Positions 17,537 to 26,379 of a stretch of DNA of 64,000 nucleotides are shown piece by piece. A program made the position numbers and the translations under genes. Within the stretch, counting starts at the first letter, position 1, and each line of letters starts with the position of its first letter. Source of the DNA: Gracilibacillus lacisalsi DSM 19029 (GTDB lineage: Bacteria; Bacillota; Bacilli; Bacillales; Amphibacillaceae); assembly GCF_000377765.1 (NCBI RefSeq), contig NZ_KB898667.1:186001-250000 (forward strand), in the 5' to 3' direction. Below the pieces are notes generated by a model. It saw only the letters and a program-made list of their open reading frames with translations, made no database searches and was not told the DNA's origin.

Positions 17537-18391
17537 ATGCGTGACGAAAAGGAAATGATGGATTTAGTAATTGATTTTGCTAAAGCAGATGATAGAGTTC
17601 GTGTAGTAGGAATGAATGGGTCCCGCACTAATCCTAATATTAAAAAAGATCGATTCCAGGATTATGACATCGTTTACCTAGTAACAGACATGGCTTCTTT
17701 TCTGGAAAACAGGGAGTGGATCGATTATTTTGGTGAGCGCCTGATTATACAAACACCGGAAGAATCAGCATTATTTCCTGCTACTTTAGGTAACTGGTTT
17801 AGCTTTTTGATGCCATTTACTGATGGAAACAGAATCGATTTAATGCTTATTCCTTTAGAAGAGTTAGATCTTTATCTGCAAAATGATAGCTTAACCGAAA
17901 TATTATTAGATAAAGATAACCTAATAGCAAACCGTCCGGTCCCAGATGAGAGCGGTCATTTTCTGAGAAAACCGTCCGAACAGCATTTCACCGATTCCTG
18001 TAATGAATTTTGGTGGGTATCTCCATATGTAGCAAAAGGGTTGTGCCGAGGAGAATTTTTTTATGCGAGCTTTCATCTTGATAGAGTATTACGAGAGGAA
18101 TTGTTACGAATCATAGCATGGAACGTTGGTGCGGAGCATGATTTCAAAGTGAATCTAGGTGCTGCTAATAAATTCCTCCATCATTATCTAGATACTGATA
18201 TATTGAAAGCGCTACAAGAAAGCTATCATATAAATTCGTTGGACAAATGTTGGGAGTCGTTATTTTCAATGCAAGAATTATTTCGACAACAGGCAAAGCA
18301 ATTAGCTAATCGCCTTGGATTCGATTATCCTGATCAGTTTGAAAAAGTTATACCATATATTCATAATCTTCATCAGCAATACAGCACTTGA
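17537..18391 (+). CDS. aadK: Aminoglycoside 6-adenylyltransferase (AadK/ANT(6) family)
   Basis: 284 residues, the same length as B. subtilis chromosomal AadK, which transfers AMP from ATP to the 6-hydroxyl of streptomycin. The nucleotidyltransferase active site is intact: VGMNGSRTNPN (GSR at 28-30) followed by DYDIVYLV with the two metal-binding aspartates (Asp42, Asp44). The family blocks LGNWFSFLMPF, DGNRIDLMLIPLEEL, CNEFWWVSPYVAKGLCRGE and EHDFKVNLGAANKFLHHYL are also seen. Ribosome site AAAAAGGAGAATATAA. No mobile element, integron or plasmid marker is adjacent, so it looks like a resident chromosomal gene. Confidence 0.9.
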   Translation: MRDEKEMMDLVIDFAKADDRVRVVGMNGSRTNPNIKKDRFQDYDIVYLVTDMASFLENREWIDYFGERLIIQTPEESALFPATLGNWFSFLMPFTDGNRIDLMLIPLEELDLYLQNDSLTEILLDKDNLIANRPVPDESGHFLRKPSEQHFTDSCNEFWWVSPYVAKGLCRGEFFYASFHLDRVLREELLRIIAWNVGAEHDFKVNLGAANKFLHHYLDTDILKALQESYHINSLDKCWESLFSMQELFRQQAKQLANRLGFDYPDQFEKVIPYIHNLHQQYST

Positions 18392-18438
18392 AATCACAAT
18401 AGAAAAACGCTTGAATGTTAAAAAAAGTGTTCTTACTT

Positions 18439-18546
18439 TTCGCGGACATTTAGTACGTTATTCTGACTGAAATATGCCTATATTAGGAGTTCGTCAACAC
18501 CTGTATATGGGCACTTTTTTCAAAAATAACGGAAAAGATGTCCGCG
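18439..18546. repeat. Inverted pair of TGTCCG-type repeats
   Basis: CGCGGACATTTAGTACGTTATT (left, from 18441) faces AATAACGGAAAAGATGTCCGCG (right, to 18545), and they can pair with a few mismatches around a loop of about 60 bases. The outer CGGACA and TGTCCG cores span 102 bp (18443-18544), twice the 51-bp step seen in the array at 36213. It lies between convergent aadK and the PAS-GGDEF-EAL gene. Confidence 0.75.
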
Positions 18547-18564
18547 CTAATGCACAACACCCTA

Positions 18565-21009
18565 TTACTTTGTATGTTTCTCATATCCACGAAGCCATTC
18601 TTCAAATGCTTGTGGTTCCAGAGGTCTACTGAAATAATATCCTTGCAGTGCATCACACTGTTGCTTCTTTAAGAATTTCAAGTGGGCTTCTGTCTCGACT
18701 CCCTCTGCAATAGTACGCATTTTCAAATTGTGTGCCAGCATGATGATAGCAGAGACGATATCCTCATCATCGCTATTTTCAGAGATATCCTGAATGAATG
18801 ACTGGTCTATTTTTAAATGGTCGATCGGAAATTTCTTCAAATAGCTTAAAGAACTGTAGCCGGTACCGAAATCATCAATGGCAATTTTAACTCCTATTTT
18901 CTTTAATTCATGCAATACCGATGACGCAGTGTCAACATCCATTGCCATTGACTCCGTTATTTCTAACTCCAAATATTTTGGCTCTATACCAACTTCCTGA
19001 ATGATGTTCTGAACAACCGGAATTAAATCAGTTTGATAAAATTGCCGAATGGATAAATTAACTGATATCGGGAAGAGCATACGATCTTCTTGCTGCCACT
19101 GTTTCACTTGGTGACAAGCTTCTCTTATCACCCATTCCCCGATAGGAACAATTAATCCACTATCCTCAGCTAATGGAATAAATTCTCCAGGAGAAATTAG
19201 CCCTAATTCTTTATTTTTCCACCTTATTAATGCTTCTGCTCCGCAAACTTTGTTAGTCGTCGTATCGATTTGTGGTTGATACACCAGTAAAAATTCTTTT
19301 CGGGCAATCGCTTTTCTAAGCAAGGACTCCATTTCAACGTTGCCTTGGATCTTACTAAGCATGGAATCATGATAAAATTGAAAATTACTTTTTCCAATCC
19401 GTTTGGCATGGTACATGGCATTATCTGCTTTTTTAATTAAGGTTTTTGCGTCTGTCGCATCATTTGGATACATACTGATCCCAATGCTAGGTGAAGCAAC
19501 GATATCAATGCCATCTAGATGATAAGGAAGAGTTAACTCCTTCAAAATCCTATTTGCTGCTTGTTTAGTTTCTTTAATTGTAATATTTTCTAATAAAACA
19601 ATAAATTCATCCCCACCGTACCGGAAGACAGCTCCATTAACTGGTATACTATTCTGGAGGCGTTCAGCAACTTTTTTTAAAAGAATATCTCCATATTCAT
19701 GACCAAGAGAATCATTAATCGTTTTAAACCGATCTAAATCGAGGAAAAAGATAGCAAAGTCAGTTGTGTTTGTTGGATTATCTAATAAGTTTTTTAATTG
19801 ATAATGAAAGAAATGCTGATTCGGCAAGGTTGTTAAATAATCGTGATAAGCAAGAAAATTTAATTGGTCTTCTAAATGTTTTTTTTCTGTGATATCTTTT
19901 GCTAAACAATGAACACCTGTTAAATCGCCGTCTATAATAATTGGTATGACTGTAACATGTATATAGACACGGTCTTTTTGTTTATTATGTAGAATTGTTT
20001 CATATTGTACAGCTTCTCCCTCATGTACTTTAGCGTATTGCCTATTTGTATACTCTCGCAGTTCTGGTACAATATGTGGTAAAAAAGAAGTACCTGCTAA
20101 TTCTTGTTCTGAGTACCCCATTAAATCTTCTGTAGCTTTATTCATATAAACAAAATGCCCTTGCAAATCTAAAGTAAGTACGGAATCAATATTGTTTTCA
20201 AATAAGGATCGGTAGCGTTGCTCACTCTCTTGTAGCTGATGGGATATTCTTTTTTCCGGAGTAATATCTCTCGCTACCCCTATTACACCAGTAACTTTGC
20301 CTTGATAAATGGTAGGGACTGCTGTAATATTTAACGTTAAAATATTGCCAACTTTATCATAAACACGTAACTCAACTTGTACAGATTGATTCGTAATTAC
20401 TTGTTGAAAAGCGTTAAGGGCAAGCTTCATGTCTTCTTCATAAATAATATCAGTATATAAATTGGATATAATTTCTTTTTTGGTATATCTTAAAATACGT
20501 TCACTGGCGGGGTTGATGTTAGTGACGTTCCCTTTTTTATTTAACATAAAAATCAAGTCTGGATTGTAATCAAATAGCGACTCCAGCTGTTGATGAGTTT
20601 TTTCTAATAATACTTCGGTATTTCGCTTTTCCGTAATATCGTGAAATAATGCAATAGTATATCTTTTGCCACTATCGAGTTTCATTAATAGTAATTTTAT
20701 TAATACTGGGATTTTCGTCCCTGTTTTCGTGGCCAATATTGATTCCATATATAAAGGCTTATATGGTAGTAAATCCGAATGATCAAATGATGCTTTACGT
20801 AACAGTTCTTTATCAATCAGATCAAGTGGAGTCATCTCCAATAATTCTTGCCTGGAGTATCCTGATTGGGTAATAAGTGCTCGATTCGCTTCTCTTATAA
20901 CAAAGCTATCATCATCAAGCATTTCTGCAATGACAACAGGTTCAGGCATTTGTTGAACAATAGTTAAAATATCTTGATGTGAGAACGGTGACTGGTACGA
21001 TGATGTCAT
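18565..21009 (-). CDS. PAS-PAS-PAS-GGDEF-EAL cyclic-di-GMP signalling protein
   Basis: 814-residue cytoplasmic sensor. Three PAS domains lie at about 12-130, 135-255 and 258-380 (for example PDLIFMLNKKGNVTNINPAS), joined by PAC motifs ending TEKR, TPEKR and TEKKH. The GGDEF domain follows (about 385-545), with intact active-site FRYGGDEFIVLLEN near residue 465, then the EAL domain (about 560-805), with EALIRW near 591, DDFGTGYSSLSYLKKFPID and IAEGVETEAHL. Both diguanylate cyclase and phosphodiesterase motifs are complete, so the net activity cannot be predicted. No membrane segment is present. It lies in tandem with tetR on the minus strand. Confidence 0.93.
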   Translation of the reverse strand: MTSSYQSPFSHQDILTIVQQMPEPVVIAEMLDDDSFVIREANRALITQSGYSRQELLEMTPLDLIDKELLRKASFDHSDLLPYKPLYMESILATKTGTKIPVLIKLLLMKLDSGKRYTIALFHDITEKRNTEVLLEKTHQQLESLFDYNPDLIFMLNKKGNVTNINPASERILRYTKKEIISNLYTDIIYEEDMKLALNAFQQVITNQSVQVELRVYDKVGNILTLNITAVPTIYQGKVTGVIGVARDITPEKRISHQLQESEQRYRSLFENNIDSVLTLDLQGHFVYMNKATEDLMGYSEQELAGTSFLPHIVPELREYTNRQYAKVHEGEAVQYETILHNKQKDRVYIHVTVIPIIIDGDLTGVHCLAKDITEKKHLEDQLNFLAYHDYLTTLPNQHFFHYQLKNLLDNPTNTTDFAIFFLDLDRFKTINDSLGHEYGDILLKKVAERLQNSIPVNGAVFRYGGDEFIVLLENITIKETKQAANRILKELTLPYHLDGIDIVASPSIGISMYPNDATDAKTLIKKADNAMYHAKRIGKSNFQFYHDSMLSKIQGNVEMESLLRKAIARKEFLLVYQPQIDTTTNKVCGAEALIRWKNKELGLISPGEFIPLAEDSGLIVPIGEWVIREACHQVKQWQQEDRMLFPISVNLSIRQFYQTDLIPVVQNIIQEVGIEPKYLELEITESMAMDVDTASSVLHELKKIGVKIAIDDFGTGYSSLSYLKKFPIDHLKIDQSFIQDISENSDDEDIVSAIIMLAHNLKMRTIAEGVETEAHLKFLKKQQCDALQGYYFSRPLEPQAFEEWLRGYEKHTK

Positions 21010-21033
21010 CGAAGCTCCTCCTTGCTGAAAACG

Positions 21034-21627
21034 TTAATTTCTTTTCCCCATCATACCATAGAAGAACAATTTAATGATATCTTCTGTTAAAGGTAAAATA
21101 TAGTCTCTGATATCGTCTTTCTTCATATAATCTTTAAACATATGAATATAGATCATAATCGCTTCTGTTGAAATATCTTGATGAATATATCCTGTGCTTT
21201 TCCCTTCCTCTATCAGCTTGTTGAATAAAGGGAGTGCTTTTTCCTGATATGCCATATCAATATATGACCCTTCATTAGTAAAATCATTCATCAAATAGTT
21301 ATAAAATTCTTCATTAATTTTTGCTGCATCATCCGTTTTGTTGAAGATAATCTGTTCAATTTTTTCTGGGAAATCAATATCATTGTTTATTATATCTTGA
21401 AATTTTTGATATTCCTTCTCGACAAAATAAACCATCGTTTCATGAATCAGTTTTTCTTTGCTTTCGAAATAATTATATATGGTAACCTGGGAGACATTCG
21501 CTTCACTTGCTATTTTGGCGATTGGAACATTTTTAATTCCATAATCAGAAAATAGTTGAAGTGATGCTTCCAGGATTTTACTCATTTTTCGTTGTGTTCG
21601 TTTTTTAAATCCATCCATTGTTGTCAC
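21034..21627 (-). CDS. TetR-family transcriptional repressor of the adjacent ABC exporter
   Basis: 197 residues: an N-terminal DNA-binding domain (about 10-60) with helix-turn-helix SEANVSQVTIYNYFESKEKL, then a helical ligand-binding domain that matches no specific subfamily by eye. It is divergent from the ABC exporter genes, and a perfect palindrome overlaps the exporter promoter, so it most likely represses those genes until a toxic ligand binds. Its own upstream region contains a weaker AAGTTAA-centred element (around 21636-21660) that could serve autoregulation. ATG follows an AAGAGGTGACAAC ribosome site. Confidence 0.88.
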   Translation of the reverse strand: MTTMDGFKKRTQRKMSKILEASLQLFSDYGIKNVPIAKIASEANVSQVTIYNYFESKEKLIHETMVYFVEKEYQKFQDIINNDIDFPEKIEQIIFNKTDDAAKINEEFYNYLMNDFTNEGSYIDMAYQEKALPLFNKLIEEGKSTGYIHQDISTEAIMIYIHMFKDYMKKDDIRDYILPLTEDIIKLFFYGMMGKRN

Positions 21628-21689
21628 CTCTTATATAGTATTTTAAGTTAAATTATGAAATATGACAACAAATTCATTTCAAAAAATCC

Positions 21690-21743
21690 TTGATATTCGT
21701 CATAAACTTCTATAATATGAAATATATAAGTTAATATATTTCA
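21690..21743 (+). promoter_or_regulatory. Promoter with TetR operator in front of the ABC exporter
   Basis: TTGATA (21690-21695) and TATAAT (21711-21716) form a promoter with a short 15-base spacer. Two bases later, TGAAATATAT (21718-21727) and ATATATTTCA (21734-21743) form a perfect 10-bp inverted repeat around AAGTTA. The palindrome covers the expected transcription start, the right place for a repressor. The assignment to the neighbouring TetR protein is inference. Confidence 0.75.
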
Positions 21744-21762
21744 AAACTTAGGAGGTTTTGAT

Positions 21763-22662
21763 ATGAACATGATTGAGGTAAAAGGAGTAACAAAGAAATT
21801 TGGTAAGTTCACTGCCCTTAATGGAATTGATTTAGAAGTTAAGAAAGGGGAAGTTTATGGTTTTATCGGACCGAATGGTGCCGGTAAATCGACGACGATT
21901 CGTGTCTTATTAGGAATTATTCAAGCAACGTCAGGAACTGCGAAAATATTTGGTATGGATGCCTGGAAAGATGCGGTAGAAATTCATCGTAAAGTGGTTT
22001 ATGTACCGGGAGATGTTCACCTTTGGGAAAATTTAACCGGAGGAGAAATTATTGATACCTTTTTAAAATTACGTGGAGGAATTAATAAGACGAAGCGTGA
22101 TGCATTAATAGAGCGATTTCAGTTAGATCCGCGTAAAAAAGCTGGGACGTATTCGAAAGGGAACAGACAAAAGGTAGCATTAATTGCTGCTTTTGCATCT
22201 GAGGCAGATTTGTTTATCTTAGATGAACCGACTTCAGGACTGGATCCTTTAATGGAAAATATTTTTCAGCAATGTGTAGAAGAAGTGAAGTATGAAGGGA
22301 AAAGTGTCCTGTTGTCCAGTCATATTTTATCCGAAGTGGAAAAGCTTTGTGACCGTGTCGGTATTATCAGACAAGGAGAAATGATTGAAACTGGTACGTT
22401 GGATGAATTACGTCATTTAACAAGAACGAACATTGTCATTGAAACAGAAAAATCTGCGGCAACCTTAAGCGAGCAATCAGGCATTCATCAATTTACAGAG
22501 GAAGACGGCGTATATTCATTCCAGGTAGATCCTGAAAACTTATCGAGTGTTATGCTGAAGGTTGGTGAATTAGGTGTCAAACGAATTGAAAGTACACCAC
22601 CAACATTAGAGGATTTATTTATGCGTCATTACGAAACAGACAGTGTAGCGGAAAAGGGGTGA
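21763..22662 (+). CDS. ABC transporter ATP-binding protein (drug-export type)
   Basis: 299 residues. Walker A GPNGAGKST (about 37-45), Q-loop region, a non-canonical signature YSKGNRQKVAL where LSGGQ is expected, Walker B LFILDEPTSGLDP and the switch histidine in LLSSHIL. The C-terminal extension (about 215-299) resembles that of antibiotic-export ATPases paired with large ABC-2 permeases (TipC/Gln-rich exporter group). It is followed four bases later by its permease gene. Ribosome site TTAGGAGGTTTTGAT. Probably induced when TetR is released. Confidence 0.9.
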   Translation: MNMIEVKGVTKKFGKFTALNGIDLEVKKGEVYGFIGPNGAGKSTTIRVLLGIIQATSGTAKIFGMDAWKDAVEIHRKVVYVPGDVHLWENLTGGEIIDTFLKLRGGINKTKRDALIERFQLDPRKKAGTYSKGNRQKVALIAAFASEADLFILDEPTSGLDPLMENIFQQCVEEVKYEGKSVLLSSHILSEVEKLCDRVGIIRQGEMIETGTLDELRHLTRTNIVIETEKSAATLSEQSGIHQFTEEDGVYSFQVDPENLSSVMLKVGELGVKRIESTPPTLEDLFMRHYETDSVAEKG

Positions 22663-22666
22663 CGGA

Positions 22667-24262
22667 ATGCTTTTTCATCAATTGAAATTTTTGCTCAGAT
22701 TTAATGCGCGCCAAAATTGGCTTTCCAGTATCATTTGGGCATTGGCAATTGTTGGGGTTACAGTAGTGGTAGCGGGCGCTTTTGTGAGCCTTTTCGGGTC
22801 TGAACAAGAACGCGATACAATGGCTCAAACGCTTGAAAACCCTGCAATGGTTGCGATGGTTGGACCGGTATATGGGATTGACAACTATACGACAGGAGCA
22901 ATGATGGCGAATCAAATGCTATTGTTTACTGCTATTGTACTCGGAATTATGAGTATATTAATGATAACCAAGTTAACTCGGAAGCAAGAGGAAGAAGGGA
23001 AATTTGAATTAATTCGCTCGATGCCGGTTGGTCGGTTATCAAGTTTGAGCAGTGCGTTAATTGTAGTTGCACTGGTTAATTTGATTATTGGATTGATAAC
23101 TTCTATTGGTTTGATTCTGATCAATGTAGAAAGTATTGATGTAGAAGGTTCGATCATGTATGGAGCAGTTTTAGCGGTAACGGGCCTCATGTTTACCGGT
23201 ATTACGGCAGTGATAACGCAGCTAACGGAAACATCCCGTGGTGCAATAGGGTTATCAATTGCTGTATTGCTTTTAGCTTATTTTGTCCGTGCAATTGGCG
23301 ATGTCAGTAGTGAAGCGTTAAGTTTGCTATCACCATTAGGCTTAATTTTACGGACAGAAGTTTACGTGGAAAACATTTGGTGGCCAATTATCGTATCGGT
23401 TGTGATTGCGTTGGTGTTTACGGTGCTAGCTTTTTACTTGCATAACCGAAGAGACCTAGGGGCAGGTTTACTGCCATCTAAGCCTGGTAAAAAAGAGGCT
23501 TCCAAACTCTTATTATCACCACTTGGTCTCATATTACGCTTACAACGTACGCAGATCATATCCTGGCTAGTGGCAATGCTTTTTTTTGGTGCTTCATATG
23601 GATCGGTCTTAGGCGATTTGGAATCATTCTTTGCAGATAATGAAATGTTCCAGCAACTCCTAGGAGATAATTCGGAATATACAATGACAGAACAATTTAT
23701 GATGATGTTAATGGTGATTTTATCGATATTTGCGACAATTCCAATGGTCATTTCTTTTTTGAGAGTACGCGGGGAAGAGAAGAAGGAGCGTAATGACCAC
23801 CTATTAACTACAGGCATTTCAAGATATAAATTACTAAGCTATTATCTAGGTGTATCAGTAGTAATTGGTGCAGTTTCACTATTTATTGCACTGTATGGAT
23901 TATGGGCAGCAGGAGCGGCGGTAATGGACGATCCGATTCCTTTGGAAAATATCTTGAAAGCAGGGATGTCTTATGTACCTGCGATGCTGATTGTCTTAGC
24001 GCTTGCCAATCTGTTATTTGCGTTTCTGCCAAAATGGACATCATTAGTGTGGGCATATCTGGTATTTTCGTTCTTCACTGTATACTTAGGTGGGATGATA
24101 GACATACCAGAATGGTTAGCAAACATTTCGAGTTTTAACCACATCCCACAAATTCCGGTAGAAGCATTTACGTGGACACCATTAGTCGTTTTACTAGTAA
24201 TTGGCCTCGTCGCTTTAATAGCTAGTCAATTCGGCTATCGGAATCGAGATGAGATAGGGTAG
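22667..24262 (+). CDS. ABC transporter permease (12-helix ABC-2 export type)
   Basis: 531 residues with about twelve membrane segments in two similar halves (RFNARQNWLSSIIWALAIVG near the N terminus and LILRLQRTQIISWLVAMLFF in the middle), the layout of large antibiotic-exporter permeases that work with a single type of ATPase. Short cytoplasmic stretches carry KLTRKQEEEGKFELIRSMPV and RVRGEEKKERNDHLLTTGIS, the two copies of the coupling-helix motif. Translation is probably coupled to the ATPase gene (GGGGTGACGGA before the ATG). Substrate unknown. Confidence 0.9.
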   Translation: MLFHQLKFLLRFNARQNWLSSIIWALAIVGVTVVVAGAFVSLFGSEQERDTMAQTLENPAMVAMVGPVYGIDNYTTGAMMANQMLLFTAIVLGIMSILMITKLTRKQEEEGKFELIRSMPVGRLSSLSSALIVVALVNLIIGLITSIGLILINVESIDVEGSIMYGAVLAVTGLMFTGITAVITQLTETSRGAIGLSIAVLLLAYFVRAIGDVSSEALSLLSPLGLILRTEVYVENIWWPIIVSVVIALVFTVLAFYLHNRRDLGAGLLPSKPGKKEASKLLLSPLGLILRLQRTQIISWLVAMLFFGASYGSVLGDLESFFADNEMFQQLLGDNSEYTMTEQFMMMLMVILSIFATIPMVISFLRVRGEEKKERNDHLLTTGISRYKLLSYYLGVSVVIGAVSLFIALYGLWAAGAAVMDDPIPLENILKAGMSYVPAMLIVLALANLLFAFLPKWTSLVWAYLVFSFFTVYLGGMIDIPEWLANISSFNHIPQIPVEAFTWTPLVVLLVIGLVALIASQFGYRNRDEIG

Positions 24263-24272
24263 TGGGACAGGA

Positions 24273-24647
24273 TTAATGCCCCAAGTATAATGAAAAGGGA
24301 GTATTCTTGTCCTCATCTCCCATTTTAGGGAAGATAAATGTCCACGGCATACTTGTTTTAGCTGGCAAGCGGAGTCTGGATTCCTCCATATGCTGGCTGG
24401 CTATTTGCTTGTTGTCTTGAAAGAGTTGGATGTTGATGTTGGTTAAGTCCGTTTCTTCTGGTTGGAAGTTATGAATTAATGTTGTAACGAGTAAGTCATT
24501 GCGGTGATTTACTGCGGTTCTGACCGGAACAAATGTGACGCCATCTTCAGCATCCTTTTTTGTTTGCTCAAAAATCTTCTTAATATCTATACGATCTTCA
24601 TTACTAATGGTCCTGTTCCACGCATCTTCAAAGTGTAATTTCTGCAT
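24273..24647 (-). CDS. SLAP-domain protein
   Basis: 124 residues starting MQKLHFEDAWNRTISNEDR, the SLAP domain found in bacilli in S-layer assembly accessory proteins. The domain continues through FVPVRTAVNHRNDLLVTTLI and ends with the SMPWTFIFPK motif near residue 110. No signal peptide or membrane segment is present. ATG at 24647 follows AGAGGAGCTGTAAAA; the longer upstream frame has no ribosome site and overlaps the chemoreceptor remnant. Its role here is unknown. Confidence 0.8.
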   Translation of the reverse strand: MQKLHFEDAWNRTISNEDRIDIKKIFEQTKKDAEDGVTFVPVRTAVNHRNDLLVTTLIHNFQPEETDLTNINIQLFQDNKQIASQHMEESRLRLPAKTSMPWTFIFPKMGDEDKNTPFSLYLGH

Positions 24648-24714
24648 TTTTACAGCTCCTCTTTCAATATTTGTCAGTTTTTGTCGATATAAATAAACAG
24701 GAGGGGTTACAGCA

Positions 24715-25412
24715 ATGAAAAGATTGCTCGCAAACCAGAAGCTATCGACAAAACTGTATGCCATTGTAATTTTAGCAGTACTAGTCATTGTAGCCCAATA
24801 GTGTCCTATTTATTAATACTATTTTATCAGTAAGTGATCAATTAGAACAACAGCTTTACGATGATCTTTATGAATCGACGTTTTATTTAATGAATGCAGA
24901 GAAAGATTTCTATCAAGAAGCTCTTATCATTGCTATTTTAGAGGAGGAAAGGCAAGAGGAATATATAGCAGTTTTTGAAGAGAATGCTCAGCAAGTAGAA
25001 GAAAGGAGCATCTATTTTTCAGTTGGATGATACTGCTACACTTATTGTTAGAAGTACCAACCGTATGATCGATGAATTGAAAGCAATGGTACGCCATATC
25101 CAGGAGAAATCTATAGAAGTAAATGGAAAAACCAAGGAATTATCACAAGCATCAGATGAAGTGGATCTGGGTTCTTAACAAATTGCTAGAACGATGGAGG
25201 AAATGTCAAATGGCGACGAAGAGCAGGCGAGCGCATCTAGTGATATTTCATCGTCTATTGAATCTCTTCATCGAAAAATTGCAGCATCTTCAGAAGAAGG
25301 TAAAGCACTAAAGCTGCCATCCAATGAAGTATTAGAGCTATCTAGCGAGAGCGGTACTAAGTTAAATCTATCCTTCGAACAAATGCAAGAGACAACATAT
25401 AAGCAAGTTTAA
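24715..25412 (+). pseudogene. Degraded methyl-accepting chemotaxis protein gene
   Basis: A good start (GAGGGG, then ATG at 24715) opens MKRLLANQKLSTKLYAIVIL, a chemoreceptor N terminus with the first membrane helix, but a TAG follows after 28 codons. Further pieces of an extracellular helical domain, then MIDELKAMVRHIQEKSIEVN, KELSQASDEV, RTMEEMSNGDEEQASASSDI and SLHRKIAASSEEG, appear in shifting frames. The conserved signalling tip and the HAMP domain are missing. Several stops and frame changes make a functional product impossible. It is a dead receptor gene, not a sequencing slip. Confidence 0.82.
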
Positions 25413-25422
25413 GGTATAAGAA

Positions 25423-25451
25423 AAGGCTGGCGATGTTCTATCGCCAGCCTT
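25423..25451 (-). terminator. Terminator of the met operon
   Basis: A perfect 11-bp stem (AAGGCTGGCGA with TCGCCAGCCTT) with a 7-base loop lies five bases after the metQ stop and is followed on the minus strand by TTTTCTT. Confidence 0.88.
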
Positions 25452-25455
25452 ACCT

Positions 25456-26349
25456 TTATTCATTAACAGGTACTACTGCACCTTCATATTCTTCTTCAAT
25501 AAATGTTTGAATTTCTTCGGAACGCAATACTTCTACTAATGTGTGAAGTGTTTCGTTATCCTCATCCTCAGCACGTGCTGCGATTACGTTCACGTATGGA
25601 GATTCAGAACCTTCCAAGATTAAGGCATCATCAGTCGGTACTAAATCAGCTTCGATTGCATAGTTTGTATTGATTGCTACTAATGCATCAGCTTCACGCT
25701 CATAGAATTCAGGAAGGAAACCTGCGTCAATATCTGTATCAAATTCTAGGTTTAATGGATTGTCCACTACGTCCTGAACCGTTGCGTCAACAGCTTTTAC
25801 ATCTTCATCAAGTGTAATAAGTCCTTCTCTTTCAAGAAGTGAAAGCACACGACCATGGTCAGCAACAGAGTTACTCATGATCACTACAGTACCATCTTCG
25901 ATATCATCAATACTTTCAATGTTTTGAGAATAGATTCCCATTGGTTCGATATGGATACCACCAATGTTTACGAAATCAAATCCCTTTTCCTCCATTTGAG
26001 ACTCTAAATAAGGAATGTGTTGGAAATAGTTCGCATCAAGAGTTCCACTTTCTAAGTCGTCATTTGGGAATACATAATCTTGATAAACTTCAACTTCAAG
26101 TTCAATGCCTTGTTCTTCTAGAAGTGGTTTTGCTTCTTCTAATATTTCAGCGTGTGGTACACTGCTAGCTCCAACAACAAGTTCTGTTAATTCCTGTTCT
26201 GCGGTACCTTCTTCTGTGTTTTCGTCAGTACCTTCTGTTTCTCCTGCATTATTATTGTCTGCTGCTTCATCCTCCTCATTTGCTGTTCCACATGCAGCTA
26301 AAGCAAATAAAAGCAATGTAGCGCATAATAAAGTTAATAGTTTTTTCAC
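25456..26349 (-). CDS. metQ: Methionine ABC transporter substrate-binding lipoprotein MetQ
   Basis: 297-residue NlpA-family receptor that captures methionine outside the cell for MetNP. The lipoprotein signal ends at LAAC (Cys20). A very acidic Asn/Glu/Asp linker (about 21-52) follows, then the two-lobed binding fold starting LVVGASSVPHAEILEEAKPL, with family landmarks DANYFQHIPYLESQ, GGIHIEPMGIYS and DAGFLPEFYEREADALVAIN. It is the last gene of the metN-metP-metQ operon, under the SAM riboswitch. Confidence 0.95.
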   Translation of the reverse strand: MKKLLTLLCATLLLFALAACGTANEEDEAADNNNAGETEGTDENTEEGTAEQELTELVVGASSVPHAEILEEAKPLLEEQGIELEVEVYQDYVFPNDDLESGTLDANYFQHIPYLESQMEEKGFDFVNIGGIHIEPMGIYSQNIESIDDIEDGTVVIMSNSVADHGRVLSLLEREGLITLDEDVKAVDATVQDVVDNPLNLEFDTDIDAGFLPEFYEREADALVAINTNYAIEADLVPTDDALILEGSESPYVNVIAARAEDEDNETLHTLVEVLRSEEIQTFIEEEYEGAVVPVNE

Positions 26350-26379
26350 AATAGATCATCCTTTCATTTTTTATTATTT

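Noticed and set aside
24648-24788. N-terminal extension of the SLAP protein
   Set aside because: The added residues are the reverse strand of the chemoreceptor remnant; the AGAGGAGC ribosome site fixes the start at 24647.
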